Shown here: positions 35,081-43,977 of the stretch, in pieces
How the letters are laid out: each line of letters opens with the position of its first letter
How positions within the stretch are numbered: position 1 is the first letter of the stretch
Origin: G963717155 sp963717155
GTDB lineage: Bacteria > Actinomycetota > Thermoleophilia > Gaiellales > JALYLC01
Assembly: GCA_963717155.1 (NCBI GenBank)
Contig: OY970326.1
Location: forward strand, 2,790,001 to 2,854,000
Direction of reading: 5' to 3'
DNA: 64,000 nt
The notes under the pieces: generated by a model
The model's database searches: none
What the model was told of the DNA's origin: nothing
What the model saw: the letters and a program-made list of their open reading frames with translations, nothing else
Translations under genes and position numbers: made by a program

Positions 35081-35109
35081 CCCCCCGCGCGCCGTCGGCG
35101 CGCGGGGGG
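35081..35109 (+). terminator. Strong intrinsic-type terminator after the Ig-like gene
   Basis: CCCCCCGCGCGCC (35081-35093) pairs perfectly with GGCGCGCGGGGGG (35097-35109) over 13 bp, with the 3-base loop GTC, followed by CCTTTA. It lies 8 bases after the stop codon. It also separates the gene from the glcD promoter. Confidence 0.85.
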
Positions 35110-35113
35110 CCTT

Positions 35114-35119
35114 TAGCAT
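35114..35119 (+). promoter_or_regulatory. -10 hexamer for the glcDEF operon (leaderless)
   Basis: TAGCAT followed by 7 bases and the ATG at 35127, with no Shine-Dalgarno. Only 4 bases separate it from the end of the terminator stem of the preceding gene. Confidence 0.45.
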
Positions 35120-35126
35120 TTAGGCG

Positions 35127-36518
35127 ATGGGCTGGATCGAGGAGCTGCGCGCGGCGCTCGGACCGGAGCGCGTCCGCACGGATGCCGGCGACCTGCGGGC
35201 GGTTGCGCGGGATGGGTCGCCGCTCGTCGGCGCGCCCGCCTGCCTCGCCTATCCCGAGGAACGGGGCCACGTCGAGGCGGCGGTTCGGATCGCTGCGGCA
35301 GCCGGCGTGCCCGTGGTGGCACGGGGCGGCGGAACGTCGCTCGCGGCCGGAGCGATACCACCACCGGGCGCACTCGTGCTGGCGTTCAACCGCATGGCTC
35401 GGCTGCGGACGCTCGACGTCGAGGAACGCTGCGCACTCGTCGAGCCCGGGTTGACGAACGTCGCCCTCGACGCCGAGGCGCGCATCCATGGCCTGCACTA
35501 CGCCCCCGACCCGTCGTCCCGGCGGGTCTCGACGATCGGCGGGAACGTCTCGACCAACGCAGGCGGTCTGCACTGCCTGGCCCACGGCGTCACGACGGAT
35601 CACGTCCTCGGCCTCGAGGTCGTCCTGGCAGACGGCACCCCGGCGTGGCTCGACGACCTGGACTCGCCGGATCTGCGAGCCCTCGTCGTCGGAGGTGAGG
35701 GGACACTCGCGATCGTCACCGCCGCACTGGTGTCGCTGCTGCCCGTGCCCGAGAGGACGGGCATGGTCGTCGGCGGGTTCGAACAGCTCGAGGGAGCCGG
35801 GGCTGCCGCCGAGGCGATCGTGCGCACCGGGCTGCCGGCGGCCGCGCTCGAGTACGTCGACAAGACGATGCTCGACCTCCTCGCCGAGTTCGCGCCCGGC
35901 CTGCTGCCGTCCGGTGTCGAAGCTGCGCTGATCGTCGAGGTCGAGACGCTCGTCGAGAGCCTCGACGACGCGCTCGACACGGTCGAGGCGCTCGTCCGCG
36001 ACGCGGGCGGACGCGCGCGCCGCGCACCCGACGCCGCCGAGCAAGCGGCCATCTGGGACGCTCGCCGGGCGTCCGGCGGCGTTGCCGGACGCTCGTACAA
36101 CGGCAGCTACACCCACGATTTCGCCGTGCCGCGCGACAGGCTCGTAGAGGTGCTGCGCGCCACGACGAGGATCACGGACGCCCATCGCGTCGCCCTCGTG
36201 ACGGTGGCGCACCTGGGCGACGGGAACATCCACCCGCGGCTGCTGTACGACACTCACGAGCCCGGCGCGTACGAGCGCGTGCTCGCCGCCAGTGACGAGA
36301 TCCTCGAGCTCGTGCTCGCATGCGGCGGCACCCTGAGCGGCGAGCACGGGATCGGACTCGAGAAGCTCGGCGCGATGGGACGCCAGTTCAGCGAGGCCGA
36401 GCTCGACCTGCTGCGCGCCGTCCGTGGCGCGTTCGATCCCCGCGGGATCCTGAACCCCGGCAAGACGATCCCGCTCGCCGGCGACGATGCACGGCGCGGG
36501 GTGTTCGCGCATGCCTGA
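35127..36518 (+). CDS. glcD: Glycolate oxidase, FAD-linked subunit
   Basis: A 463-aa FAD enzyme of the GlcD/D-lactate dehydrogenase family. The PCMH-type FAD domain shows VPVVARGGGTSLAAGA and PDPSSRRVSTIGGNVSTNAGG, and the C-terminal substrate/cap domain shows VALVTVAHLGDGNIHP (His and Asp near the metal site) and GGTLSGEHGIGLEKLGAM (about residues 395-412). It oxidises glycolate to glyoxylate, passing electrons via GlcE and GlcF to the quinone pool. It is the first gene of glcD-glcE-glcF, overlapping glcE by 8 bases. D-lactate oxidation is the main alternative. The ATG at 35127 is supported by the adjacent -10 hexamer. Confidence 0.92.
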   Translation: MGWIEELRAALGPERVRTDAGDLRAVARDGSPLVGAPACLAYPEERGHVEAAVRIAAAAGVPVVARGGGTSLAAGAIPPPGALVLAFNRMARLRTLDVEERCALVEPGLTNVALDAEARIHGLHYAPDPSSRRVSTIGGNVSTNAGGLHCLAHGVTTDHVLGLEVVLADGTPAWLDDLDSPDLRALVVGGEGTLAIVTAALVSLLPVPERTGMVVGGFEQLEGAGAAAEAIVRTGLPAAALEYVDKTMLDLLAEFAPGLLPSGVEAALIVEVETLVESLDDALDTVEALVRDAGGRARRAPDAAEQAAIWDARRASGGVAGRSYNGSYTHDFAVPRDRLVEVLRATTRITDAHRVALVTVAHLGDGNIHPRLLYDTHEPGAYERVLAASDEILELVLACGGTLSGEHGIGLEKLGAMGRQFSEAELDLLRAVRGAFDPRGILNPGKTIPLAGDDARRGVFAHA

Positions 36519-37281
36519 GGTGCGAGCCGGCAACGCGACGGTCAATGCGACCGGGGCCGAGACGCTGGCCGCCGTACAGGACGCGGCAGCCAGTGTCGGA
36601 CAGTGGCTGCCGGTCGACGCGGACGGCGGGCTCACGATCGCCGAGCTCTGCGAGGGCGATGGCGGGCCGCGGGAGGCGCGGTACGGCCCGCTGCGAGGAC
36701 GGGTGCTCGCGCTCGCTACCCGGGGTGTCCGGTTCGGCACCGAGGCCGTCAAGGACGTCGCGGGCTACGACGTGAAGCGCGCCTGGCTCGGGGAGATCGA
36801 GATAGAGCACGCGACGCTCCGGCTCGCTGCCCGGCTGCCCTGGCGCACCGATGCCCTGCTCCGCGGAGGCGACGCGTTCGCGCTCGCCGAGACGCTCCGC
36901 GCCCTGCTCGCCGCACCGGCTGGCATTCTCGTGCTCGCCCCTGACCTCCTGGCGGTCTCCGACGACGCGGCCGAAGCCGAGGCCGACCGGCGCCAGCGCG
37001 ATCTCGCCGCCGCCGCGGCTCGCGCGGGCGCCGCGATCGAGCCGATCAGCGAGGCCGCCTGGGTGGGGTACTGCGCCTCGTTGCCGCCGGCACGTGTACG
37101 GCTGCCGGGACGGGACGCGCGCGTCTCGCTCCCCGGTCTCGACGCCGCGTGGGCCTACGACGCCGGCCGACGCCTGGCACTCGTGCCGCACGAGGCTGCC
37201 ACGCACATCACGCCGAGGCAGTCTGCCCCACCACCTCCGGCGACGCTCGTCGAGCGGGTTCGCCAGGCGCTGACGCCGTGA
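36511..37281 (+). CDS. glcE: Glycolate oxidase subunit, GlcE-like FAD-binding protein (short)
   Basis: A 256-aa protein corresponding to GlcE but shorter than the usual 350 aa. It contains the GlcE feature GPLRGRVLALATRGVRFGTEAVKDVAGYDVKR, typical of the second part of the PCMH fold, but lacks most of the N-terminal PP-loop (usually RGxGTK), so it may not bind FAD itself. The start is ATG 36511, which overlaps the end of glcD by 8 bases, and its stop overlaps the GTG of glcF by four. Its position between glcD and glcF is the best support for the call. The missing PP-loop could also reflect lineage divergence. Confidence 0.85.
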   Translation: MPEVRAGNATVNATGAETLAAVQDAAASVGQWLPVDADGGLTIAELCEGDGGPREARYGPLRGRVLALATRGVRFGTEAVKDVAGYDVKRAWLGEIEIEHATLRLAARLPWRTDALLRGGDAFALAETLRALLAAPAGILVLAPDLLAVSDDAAEAEADRRQRDLAAAAARAGAAIEPISEAAWVGYCASLPPARVRLPGRDARVSLPGLDAAWAYDAGRRLALVPHEAATHITPRQSAPPPPATLVERVRQALTP

Positions 37282-38423
37282 GCGGGCTCGACCTCGACCA
37301 GGCCGCGAGCGCGCACCTCGACGAGCTGACGGGAACGTGCGTCTCGTGCGGCCTGTGCCTCCCTGCGTGCCCCACGTTTCATCTGACACGCGAGGAGAGC
37401 GAGTCGCCGCGCGGCCGCATCGAGCTCGTCGCAGCGCTGCAGGCCGGCGAGCTGACCGTGGAGGACGTCCGGCCGCACCTCGATCGCTGCCTCGGCTGCC
37501 GCGCGTGCGAGCCGGTGTGCCCGTCGGGCGTGCGCTACGGCGAGATACTCGAGCTCGCGCGTGACGGAGGCGCGGTGACGCGCACGCGCACCGTCGACGC
37601 CCTGCTCGGCGCCGTCCGCCGCCCGGGGCTGCTCGGAGCGCTCGTTCGTGCCGGCCGCCCGCTCGCGACGCTCACCCCGGGCCCGCTCGGTGCGATGGGA
37701 CGAGCCACCGACCGTCCGAGACGGATCGTCTGGGAGCGCCGGCGTCCGGGCGCCCCGCCGGCAGCCGTGCTGCGCGGCTGTGTGATGCAGCACGCGTTCG
37801 CGCCCGCCCAGCAGGCTGCGGTCGATGTCCTCGCGGCGAGCGGCTACGACGTCGTGGCGGCCCCCGGCCAGGGCTGCTGCGGCGCGCTGCACCTGCACAA
37901 CGGCGAGCTGTCCGAGGGTGACCGCCTACGCGTCGAGACGCTCGCGGCGTTCGGTGTCGACACGCTGATCGTGTCGACCTCGGCGGGCTGCGGGGCAGCG
38001 CTGCGCGAACGCGAACCCGGCCGCGTGGTGGACATCACGGAGGCGCTCGCCCGCGCACCCGAACCTCCCGCGTTCAGGCAGCAACGCATGCGGCTCGCCG
38101 TCTTCGACCCGTGCCACCTGCGCCACGCGCAGGGTGTCGTGGACGAGCCGCGACGACTTGCGGCCCAGGTTGCCTCGGAGGTGCTCGAGCTACGCGACGC
38201 GGGCCGTTGTTGCGGCGCCGCCGGGGTGTACGCGCTCGAGCAGCCGGCGCTGTCGACGCAGCTCCGCGACGATCGCGTGGCGGCGATCCGGGAGAGCGGC
38301 GCCGAGGTCGTCGCCTGCGGCAACCCGGGGTGCGCACTGCAGCTGCGCCAGGGGCTCGCCGAGGCGGGCCTGTCGCAGGTGCGGGTCGCGCATCCCGCCG
38401 AGCTCGCCGTCGAGGCTATCTAG
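37278..38423 (+). CDS. glcF: Glycolate oxidase iron-sulfur subunit
   Basis: A 381-aa Fe-S protein. Two [4Fe-4S] ferredoxin motifs at the N-terminus are CVSCGLCLPACP (about residues 19-30) and CLGCRACEPVCP (about 71-82). The C-terminal two-thirds carry two CCG domains, with GQGCCGALHLHNG and GRCCGAAGVY plus a CGNPGC segment, the same architecture as heterodisulfide reductase HdrD. It accepts electrons from GlcD/E and passes them to the membrane quinone. It overlaps glcE by four bases, and its stop overlaps the convergent methyltransferase stop by 8 bases. Confidence 0.93.
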   Translation: MSGLDLDQAASAHLDELTGTCVSCGLCLPACPTFHLTREESESPRGRIELVAALQAGELTVEDVRPHLDRCLGCRACEPVCPSGVRYGEILELARDGGAVTRTRTVDALLGAVRRPGLLGALVRAGRPLATLTPGPLGAMGRATDRPRRIVWERRRPGAPPAAVLRGCVMQHAFAPAQQAAVDVLAASGYDVVAAPGQGCCGALHLHNGELSEGDRLRVETLAAFGVDTLIVSTSAGCGAALREREPGRVVDITEALARAPEPPAFRQQRMRLAVFDPCHLRHAQGVVDEPRRLAAQVASEVLELRDAGRCCGAAGVYALEQPALSTQLRDDRVAAIRESGAEVVACGNPGCALQLRQGLAEAGLSQVRVAHPAELAVEAI

Positions 38424-39219
38424 GCACGCGCCCGGCGACCCAGCGGAAGGTGTTGCGCATGACGATCCGCCCGGTCGCTCGATCCTCGAACTGTGCGAGC
38501 GTCTCGCGCAGCACCGCCCGCACGGCATCGGCGCCGGCATCCGCGGCGGCGCGGGCACCACCGGCCGAGCACAGGAGCCCTCGCACCGCGTCATCCATGC
38601 TGGCGTAGCGCCAGGCGCAGCCGACCTCCCCGTCGCCCGCGAGCTCGAGGCCCGCGGCGATCAGCGCCGCCTCGAGGTTGCCGGGCGCCGAGAGGAGATA
38701 GGGCGCATGCTCGCCGTCGCGCTCGGGCGGGCTCAGCGCGGCCATCGCGTGGTGGAGGACGGTGGACTGCGAGCGCTCGGGAGCAGCGAACAGGCTCGCC
38801 GCCACCGTGCCGCCCACGCGGCACACCCGGGCGGCCTCGCGGAGCGCGGCGACCGGGTCGCCCGCGAACTGGAACGCATTGACGCCCAGGACGACGTCGA
38901 AGACCCGATCGGGAAACGGCAGCCGCTCCATCTCCGCCTCGTGCAGGTCGGCAGCGGGCAGCCGCTCGCGTGCGATCGCGAGGAGGCCCGGCGTGACGTC
39001 GACGCCGCTCACCAGCGCGCCGCGCTCCTCGGCGAGGACGAGGGTCAGCCCCGTGCCGCACCCGACGTCGAGCAGGCGCGTATCCGGCCCGACACCGGTG
39101 GCTTCGAGGAGCGCCTCGAAGAGGGGTCGGTTGTGGCTCTCGGCGAGATCGGCCCACGCCCTGGGATCCGTGCCCCAGAGGCGGCGCTGTACCTCGGCCG
39201 CGGGGCTCATCTGCCTCAC
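38416..39219 (-). CDS. SAM-dependent methyltransferase (class I, UbiE-like)
   Basis: A 267-aa class I methyltransferase. Motif I is RLLDVGCGTGLTLVLAEE (about residues 41-58), the acidic loop is VSGVDVTPGLLAIARERL, motif II/III is PFPDRVFDVVLGVNAFQF and motif post-III is RVCRVGGTVAASLF. It transfers methyl from S-adenosylmethionine to a small molecule; the UbiE/Coq5-like pattern cannot define the acceptor. GTG 39219 overlaps the stop of the amine oxidase gene by four bases (GTGA); ATG 39210 is an alternative start. The coupling suggests that it modifies the oxidase product or substrate. Confidence 0.85.
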   Translation of the reverse strand: MRQMSPAAEVQRRLWGTDPRAWADLAESHNRPLFEALLEATGVGPDTRLLDVGCGTGLTLVLAEERGALVSGVDVTPGLLAIARERLPAADLHEAEMERLPFPDRVFDVVLGVNAFQFAGDPVAALREAARVCRVGGTVAASLFAAPERSQSTVLHHAMAALSPPERDGEHAPYLLSAPGNLEAALIAAGLELAGDGEVGCAWRYASMDDAVRGLLCSAGGARAAADAGADAVRAVLRETLAQFEDRATGRIVMRNTFRWVAGRVPR

Positions 39220-40532
39220 AGCAGGTCGCCCGCGAGAACGGCGGCGTTGTAGCCCGCCTCGGCGGCGCCCGCGATGAAGCTCGGCGAGCTCGACGCCTCG
39301 GCCCCGGCGTACACGACCCGGCCTTCGGACTGCCGGAGCGCGTCTCGATGGCGCGTCAGCTCGCCCACGCGGTACACGAGGTACGAGCCTGCTGTCTCGG
39401 GTTGCTCGTTCCAGGCGTCGAGGCGCACGCCGATCGGCGGCTCGGGGAAGTCGCCGCCCGCGAGAAAGGCGAGTGCCTTGAGCACGGCCGCGGCCCGCGC
39501 CGCACCGCGCAGTCGAAGCAGGACCCGGGCGGGCGCCGCACCGATGAAGCACGCCAGCGTCGCTCCGGGATGTCCGGACGGCCCCTCGTACACCGACCCG
39601 CACGCGCTATCGGTGATCGCCGGGACGAAGGGCCGCTCGGCCCCGCGCCACCACGGCGTCGCGAACGCGATGTGGGCCTTCACGACGTGACCGGTTCGCA
39701 GCTCCGCAAGCGCCGCGAGCCGCGCCGGCTGCGGGACAGGCGAGATCGCCAGCGCCCGCGCGGGGCCGAGCGGGACCGCGACGATCGCGACGCGCGCCAT
39801 GTGCCGGCGCCCATCGCGCAGCTCGAGCTCGACGCGATCGCGCTCGCGGAGGAGACCGACGACCGGTGAGCCGAGAAAGAGCCGACCGCGCAACCGCTCG
39901 GCCGCGGCGATCGTGAACGCGGCGGCGCCGCCGGCGATCCGTAGCGTCAGGCGCCCGTCCCGCGGGCCGCGGCGGGCCTGCTTGGCCGCCATCGCGAGCA
40001 GCGACATCTCGGCGGCCGCCACCGTGGAGCCGCCGATGGCATGCACCGCGTCGACCAGCGCGAGCGCGTAGGCATCGCCGCCGCGCTGCGCAACCCACCC
40101 GGCGAGACTCGTCGCATCGAGGGCGCCCGCGTGCTCCGACTCCCACGGGGCGTCAGGATCCACCGCTGCCGCGATCGACTCGATCTCGTCGTCGAGCGCC
40201 GCGACGAGCTCGAGCGCCCGCTCCGGTGGTCGATCGTGGCTGGAACGGATCACAACGGTACCGCGGTCGACTTGCTTGACATGGACGCCCGGCTCCCGTT
40301 CGACCCCCAGCTCGACGAGCAGACGGGCGATGGCCGAGTCGCCCGCGTCGAGGAACTCGCCCCCCGTCTCGACCGAGAGGCCCGCGACGTCGTCCGTCGC
40401 GATGCGGCCTCCGAGACGGGGCCGCGCCTCCACCAGTGCGACGTCCACGCCGCGTCCAACCAGGGCGACGGCCGCCGCAACGCCCGACACGCCGCCACCG
40501 ACGATCAGGACATCGTGCCGCTTCGCCGCCAT
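39216..40532 (-). CDS. FAD-dependent amine oxidase / protoporphyrinogen-oxidase-like
   Basis: A 438-aa flavoprotein of the amine oxidase superfamily. The N-terminal dinucleotide-binding fold is DVLIVGGGVSGVAAAVALVGRGVDVALVEARPRLGGRI (about residues 7-44), followed by the typical VETGGEFLDAGDS, and the C-terminal FAD-contact region is GRVVYAGAEASSSPSFIAGAAEAGYNAAVLAGDLL. It may oxidise an amine or a porphyrin; substrate and acceptor are not predictable. ATG 40532 is used; a -10-like TATAAC lies 9 bases upstream. It is co-transcribed with the methyltransferase. The divergent anion transporter begins only 31 bases away. Confidence 0.85.
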   Translation of the reverse strand: MAAKRHDVLIVGGGVSGVAAAVALVGRGVDVALVEARPRLGGRIATDDVAGLSVETGGEFLDAGDSAIARLLVELGVEREPGVHVKQVDRGTVVIRSSHDRPPERALELVAALDDEIESIAAAVDPDAPWESEHAGALDATSLAGWVAQRGGDAYALALVDAVHAIGGSTVAAAEMSLLAMAAKQARRGPRDGRLTLRIAGGAAAFTIAAAERLRGRLFLGSPVVGLLRERDRVELELRDGRRHMARVAIVAVPLGPARALAISPVPQPARLAALAELRTGHVVKAHIAFATPWWRGAERPFVPAITDSACGSVYEGPSGHPGATLACFIGAAPARVLLRLRGAARAAAVLKALAFLAGGDFPEPPIGVRLDAWNEQPETAGSYLVYRVGELTRHRDALRQSEGRVVYAGAEASSSPSFIAGAAEAGYNAAVLAGDLL

Positions 40533-40563
40533 CGGCGTGCAGTTATACCGGGAACACTGCAGC

Positions 40564-41772
40564 ATGGCCGCGCTCTCGGCGTTCATCCTGATCGCCGCGC
40601 TCGCGGCCGTGTTGATCCGTCCCCGCAACCTGCACGAGTCCCTGTTCGCGGCGGTCGGCGCACTTGCGATGGTCGCGGTGGGCAGCGAGCCCCTGGCTGC
40701 TGCCTGGCACGTGTTCTGGTCGAACCTGAGCGTGCTCGCCTTCCTCGCCGGCGTCCTCGTGCTCGCGGCCGCGGCAGACGACGCGGGCTGGTTCTCCGAG
40801 GGCGCGCGGCTGGCCGTACAGGGGTCGCACGCGTCTCCGCGGCGCCTGTTCATCGGGGTCTGCGCGGTGTCGTTCGTCGGCTCCGTGCTGTTCTCGCTCG
40901 ACGCGGCCGCGGTCGCGTTGACTCCCGTGGTGCTGATCGCAGCGAGTCGCGCCGGGGCGAAGGTGGAACCGCTGCTGTTCGCATGCATCGCGGTCGCGAA
41001 CACGGCCTCGATGGCGCTGCCCATCTCGAACCCGACGAACGTGATCGTCGCCGACCGGTTCGGGCTCGATTTCGTCGATTTCGCCCGCACGATGGTGCCC
41101 GCAGCGCTCGCCGCCTCGGTCGCCGTCTCACTCGTCCTGGCGCTGCGCTTTCGGCGCGAGCTCTCGGGCACGCTTGACGTGAGCGAGGCACCGTCCGGCA
41201 TCGAGAACCGGCGGATCGCGCTCACGAGCGCCCTGGCGACCTCCCTGGCGCTCGTCGGATTCGTCGTCGCGCCGGACGACCTCGGACTCGTGGCGTTCCT
41301 CGCGGGCGCAGGGGCGGCGATCGTGCTCGTCGCGCTCCGCGAGTGGTCACCCGCGAAGGCCCTCCGCTCGACGGGCCCGCGCCTGCTCGTGTTCGCGCTC
41401 GGCGTCTTCGTCATGGTGGACGCGGTCGAGCGCCACGGACTGCGCAGCTTCATCGCCCGTCACCGCCCCGCATCGGCGGCCGGCGTCGGCATCGTCGGGG
41501 CCGGGCTGTCGAACCTCATCAACAACCTCCCGGCGACGGTGATCTCGCTGCCCCTCGCGACGGGCGATCATCACCGCGCATACGCCCTGCTCGCAGGCGT
41601 CGACGCCGGGCCCAACCTCACGCTCGCCGGGTCGCTGGCAACGCTTCTGTGGCTCGCGGTCGCCCGCGAGCAATCGGCCGACGTCAGCCCGCTCCGCTAT
41701 CTGTCGATCGGCGTGCTGACGGCACCCGTCGGGCTCGCCGCTGCGCTCGTCACGCTCGAGGTCCTACGATGA
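40564..41772 (+). CDS. ArsB/NhaD-type (SLC13-like) anion or cation transporter
   Basis: A 402-aa membrane protein with about eleven helices in two repeats. Each repeat has the family hairpin motif: ALPISNPTNVIVADRFG (about residue 155) and LSNLINNLPATVISLP (about residue 320), where Asn-Pro/Asn-Asn-Leu-Pro turns form the ion-binding site of the ion transporter superfamily. ArsB arsenite antiporters, NhaD Na+/H+ antiporters and citrate/dicarboxylate carriers share this fold. There is no arsR or arsC nearby, so arsenite is not particularly supported. It is divergent from the amine oxidase and overlaps the convergent SCO1 stop by 9 bases. Confidence 0.82.
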   Translation: MAALSAFILIAALAAVLIRPRNLHESLFAAVGALAMVAVGSEPLAAAWHVFWSNLSVLAFLAGVLVLAAAADDAGWFSEGARLAVQGSHASPRRLFIGVCAVSFVGSVLFSLDAAAVALTPVVLIAASRAGAKVEPLLFACIAVANTASMALPISNPTNVIVADRFGLDFVDFARTMVPAALAASVAVSLVLALRFRRELSGTLDVSEAPSGIENRRIALTSALATSLALVGFVVAPDDLGLVAFLAGAGAAIVLVALREWSPAKALRSTGPRLLVFALGVFVMVDAVERHGLRSFIARHRPASAAGVGIVGAGLSNLINNLPATVISLPLATGDHHRAYALLAGVDAGPNLTLAGSLATLLWLAVAREQSADVSPLRYLSIGVLTAPVGLAAALVTLEVLR

Positions 41773-42402
41773 CTTCGCGAGCAGCGGCACGTCGTGCACC
41801 ATCCACGCCGGCTTCAGCGGCGTGGAGGGGTAGTAGGCACGCACGAGCCCACCCGCGTCGATCCCGATCACGATGCCCGTATGGCCGACCAGGCGCTTGA
41901 GCTTGGGGTCGGGCTCCGCCACGATGTGGTACTTCGCCCAGACGGGGGCGAGCTGCTTGCGCGTTCCGACCAGATACTGGAAGCGGTGCAGCACACCGCG
42001 AACGCTGAGATACGAGCGAACTGCCTTCGGCGTGTCACCGACGGGGTCGACGGAGATCGCGATGACCTGCACGTCCTTCGCGTCGGCGCCGAGCTTGTCG
42101 GTCGTCGTGCGGAGCGCCGCCGTGATCAGCGGACACACGTCGGGGCAGTGGACGTACAGGAACGTCAGCAACACGGCCTTGCCGCGGTACTGGGAGAGCG
42201 AGATCGGCTTGCCGAACTGGTTGTCGAGCGTGAAGCCGGGAGCCGGCCCCGGCTTCTCCGGTGCGAGCGGAGCCGCGAGACCGGAGCTCGTCGAGGTACT
42301 GGTAGAGGCGGTCGTCGAGGCCTTGTGGGAGGAGCCGCACCCGCTGGCGATGCCTGCGAGCAACGCCAGCGGGACGACTGCGACCAGCCACTGTCGTCGC
42401 AT
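41764..42402 (-). CDS. SCO1/SenC family copper-binding lipoprotein
   Basis: A 212-aa lipoprotein: signal peptide with lipobox (LLAGIASGC, Cys at about 22), a Ser/Thr-rich linker, then a thioredoxin fold with the copper ligands CPDVC (about residues 93-97) in YVHCPDVCPLITAAL and a distal His in LVGHTGIVIGI. SCO proteins load copper into the CuA site of cytochrome c oxidase subunit II at the outer face of the membrane. Its ATG shares one base with the stop of the aldehyde dehydrogenase gene, an odd pair in function. The presence of SCO1 argues for an aerobic host with aa3-type oxidase. Confidence 0.92.
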   Translation of the reverse strand: MRRQWLVAVVPLALLAGIASGCGSSHKASTTASTSTSTSSGLAAPLAPEKPGPAPGFTLDNQFGKPISLSQYRGKAVLLTFLYVHCPDVCPLITAALRTTTDKLGADAKDVQVIAISVDPVGDTPKAVRSYLSVRGVLHRFQYLVGTRKQLAPVWAKYHIVAEPDPKLKRLVGHTGIVIGIDAGGLVRAYYPSTPLKPAWMVHDVPLLAKSS

Positions 42403-43871
42403 CAGTGCGGCAGCCCGACGCCACCGATGCTGACGTACTTGATCTCCAGGTACTCGTCGATGCCCTGCGGGCCGCCTTCGCGCCCGTAGCCCGACTCCTT
42501 CATGCCTCCGAACGGCGCCTTGGCGTTCGACGGAAGCGCGTCGTTCGCGCCGACGATGCCGTACTCGAGCCCCTCGGCAACGCGGAGGAGCCTGGCGTAG
42601 TCGCGCGTGTAGAAGTACGCCGACAGGCCGTACACGGTGTCGTTGGCCGAGCGGACGACCTCCTCCTCCGTGTCGAACACGGTCACGCCGGCGACCGGGC
42701 CGAACGTCTCCTCCGAGAAGATCTGCATGTCCGGGGTCACGCCATCGAGCAGGGTCGGCTTGTAGAAGTTGCCGTTCGCGAACTCGCCGTCGTTCAGCGC
42801 GCTGCCGCCCTCGACTAGGGTCGCGCCCTTCGCGAGCGCATCGCGCACGTGCTGGTCGGCCTTGTCGACCGCGCGGTCGTCGATCAGCGGACCGATCTGC
42901 ACGCCCTCGCCGCGGCCGTTCCCGACGGAGAGCGCCGCAACCCGGCGGGCGAGGCCGTCGATGAACGCCTTGTGGATGCTGCGCTGCACGTAGATGCGGT
43001 TGGCGCAGATGCAGGTCTGTCCGGCATTCCGGAACTTGGAGGCGATCGTGCCGTCGAGGGCCGCTTCGAGATCCGCGTCGTCGAACACGATGAACGGGGC
43101 GTGGCCGCCCAGCTCGAGCGAGAGGCGCTTGACCTGATCGGCCGAGGCGCGGATCAGGTCCTTCCCGACCTCGGTGCTGCCCGTGAAGCTGATCTTGCGA
43201 ACGCGCGCGTCGTGAAACAGCGTGTCCGCGACGTCGGCGGTGCGCCGCGACGTGATCAGGTTCACGACGCCCGCGGGCACACCGGCCTCGTGCATGATCC
43301 GCACGATCTCGATCGCTGTCAGCGGCGTCGCGCTGGCAGGCTTGACGATGCTCGTGCAGCCGGCGGCGAGCGCCGGGCCGAGCTTCCGGGTCATCATCGC
43401 GGCGGGGAAGTTCCAGGGCGTGATCGCCGCGGTCACTCCGACGGGCTGCTTCAGCACGAGGATGCGCTTGTCGGCGGTGAGCGGCGGCAGCGTCTGTCCG
43501 TAGATGCGCTCGGCCTCGCCGGCGAACCAGTCGAGAAAGGCGGCGGCGTACTCGACCTCGCCCTTTGCCTCGGCAAGCGGCTTGCCCTGCTCGTCTGTCA
43601 TGACGCCGCCGATGTGCGCGGCCTCCGCACGGATTCCGGCCGCTGCAGCACGCAGAATCCGCGCGCGCTCGCCCGCCGGGGTCTGGCGCCAACCGACGAG
43701 GGCGCGATCCGCGCTGTCAATCGCCCGCGTGACGTCGTCGACCGTCGCGTTGGGAACCGTCGCGATCTCCTCGCCGTTCGCGGGATTCGTCACGGCGAAC
43801 CGACCGCCATCGCTATCGACGAGCTCTCCGTCGATCAGCATCTGGTAGTCCAGGGGGACGGTGGTGGCCAC
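42402..43871 (-). CDS. gabD: Succinate-semialdehyde dehydrogenase (NAD(P)+)
   Basis: A 489-aa aldehyde dehydrogenase of normal length. The cofactor motif is TPWNFPAAMMTRKLGPALAAG, the general base Glu lies in LELGGHAPFIVFDDAD (about residue 255), the catalytic Cys in NAGQTCICANRIYV (about residue 289; the second Cys two residues on is typical of SSADH and forms the redox switch), and the C-terminal GREGGPQGIDEYLEIKYVSI is a GabD hallmark. It converts succinate semialdehyde to succinate in GABA or related catabolism. A GAGGAGG Shine-Dalgarno lies 6 bases before the GTG. Other short-chain semialdehydes are possible. Confidence 0.92.
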   Translation of the reverse strand: MATTVPLDYQMLIDGELVDSDGGRFAVTNPANGEEIATVPNATVDDVTRAIDSADRALVGWRQTPAGERARILRAAAAGIRAEAAHIGGVMTDEQGKPLAEAKGEVEYAAAFLDWFAGEAERIYGQTLPPLTADKRILVLKQPVGVTAAITPWNFPAAMMTRKLGPALAAGCTSIVKPASATPLTAIEIVRIMHEAGVPAGVVNLITSRRTADVADTLFHDARVRKISFTGSTEVGKDLIRASADQVKRLSLELGGHAPFIVFDDADLEAALDGTIASKFRNAGQTCICANRIYVQRSIHKAFIDGLARRVAALSVGNGRGEGVQIGPLIDDRAVDKADQHVRDALAKGATLVEGGSALNDGEFANGNFYKPTLLDGVTPDMQIFSEETFGPVAGVTVFDTEEEVVRSANDTVYGLSAYFYTRDYARLLRVAEGLEYGIVGANDALPSNAKAPFGGMKESGYGREGGPQGIDEYLEIKYVSIGGVGLPH

Positions 43872-43934
43872 TGCCAGCCTCCTCGTCGAGGTGAAATCGC
43901 TTGAACGGTGCTTTCGCCCGAAGCATACGGCCGC

Positions 43935-43970
43935 GTTCGTGGCGGCCGGACGATTCCGGCCGCCACGAAC
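43935..43970 (-). terminator. Perfect 15-bp hairpin after the DJ-1/PfpI gene
   Basis: GTTCGTGGCGGCCGG (43935-43949) and its exact complement CCGGCCGCCACGAAC (43956-43970) flank a 6-base loop. It lies 8 bases after the stop of the minus-strand PfpI gene and 64 bases before the gabD start. No T-run follows, so it would be a terminator of the T-less actinobacterial kind. Confidence 0.75.
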
Positions 43971-43977
43971 GGAAGCG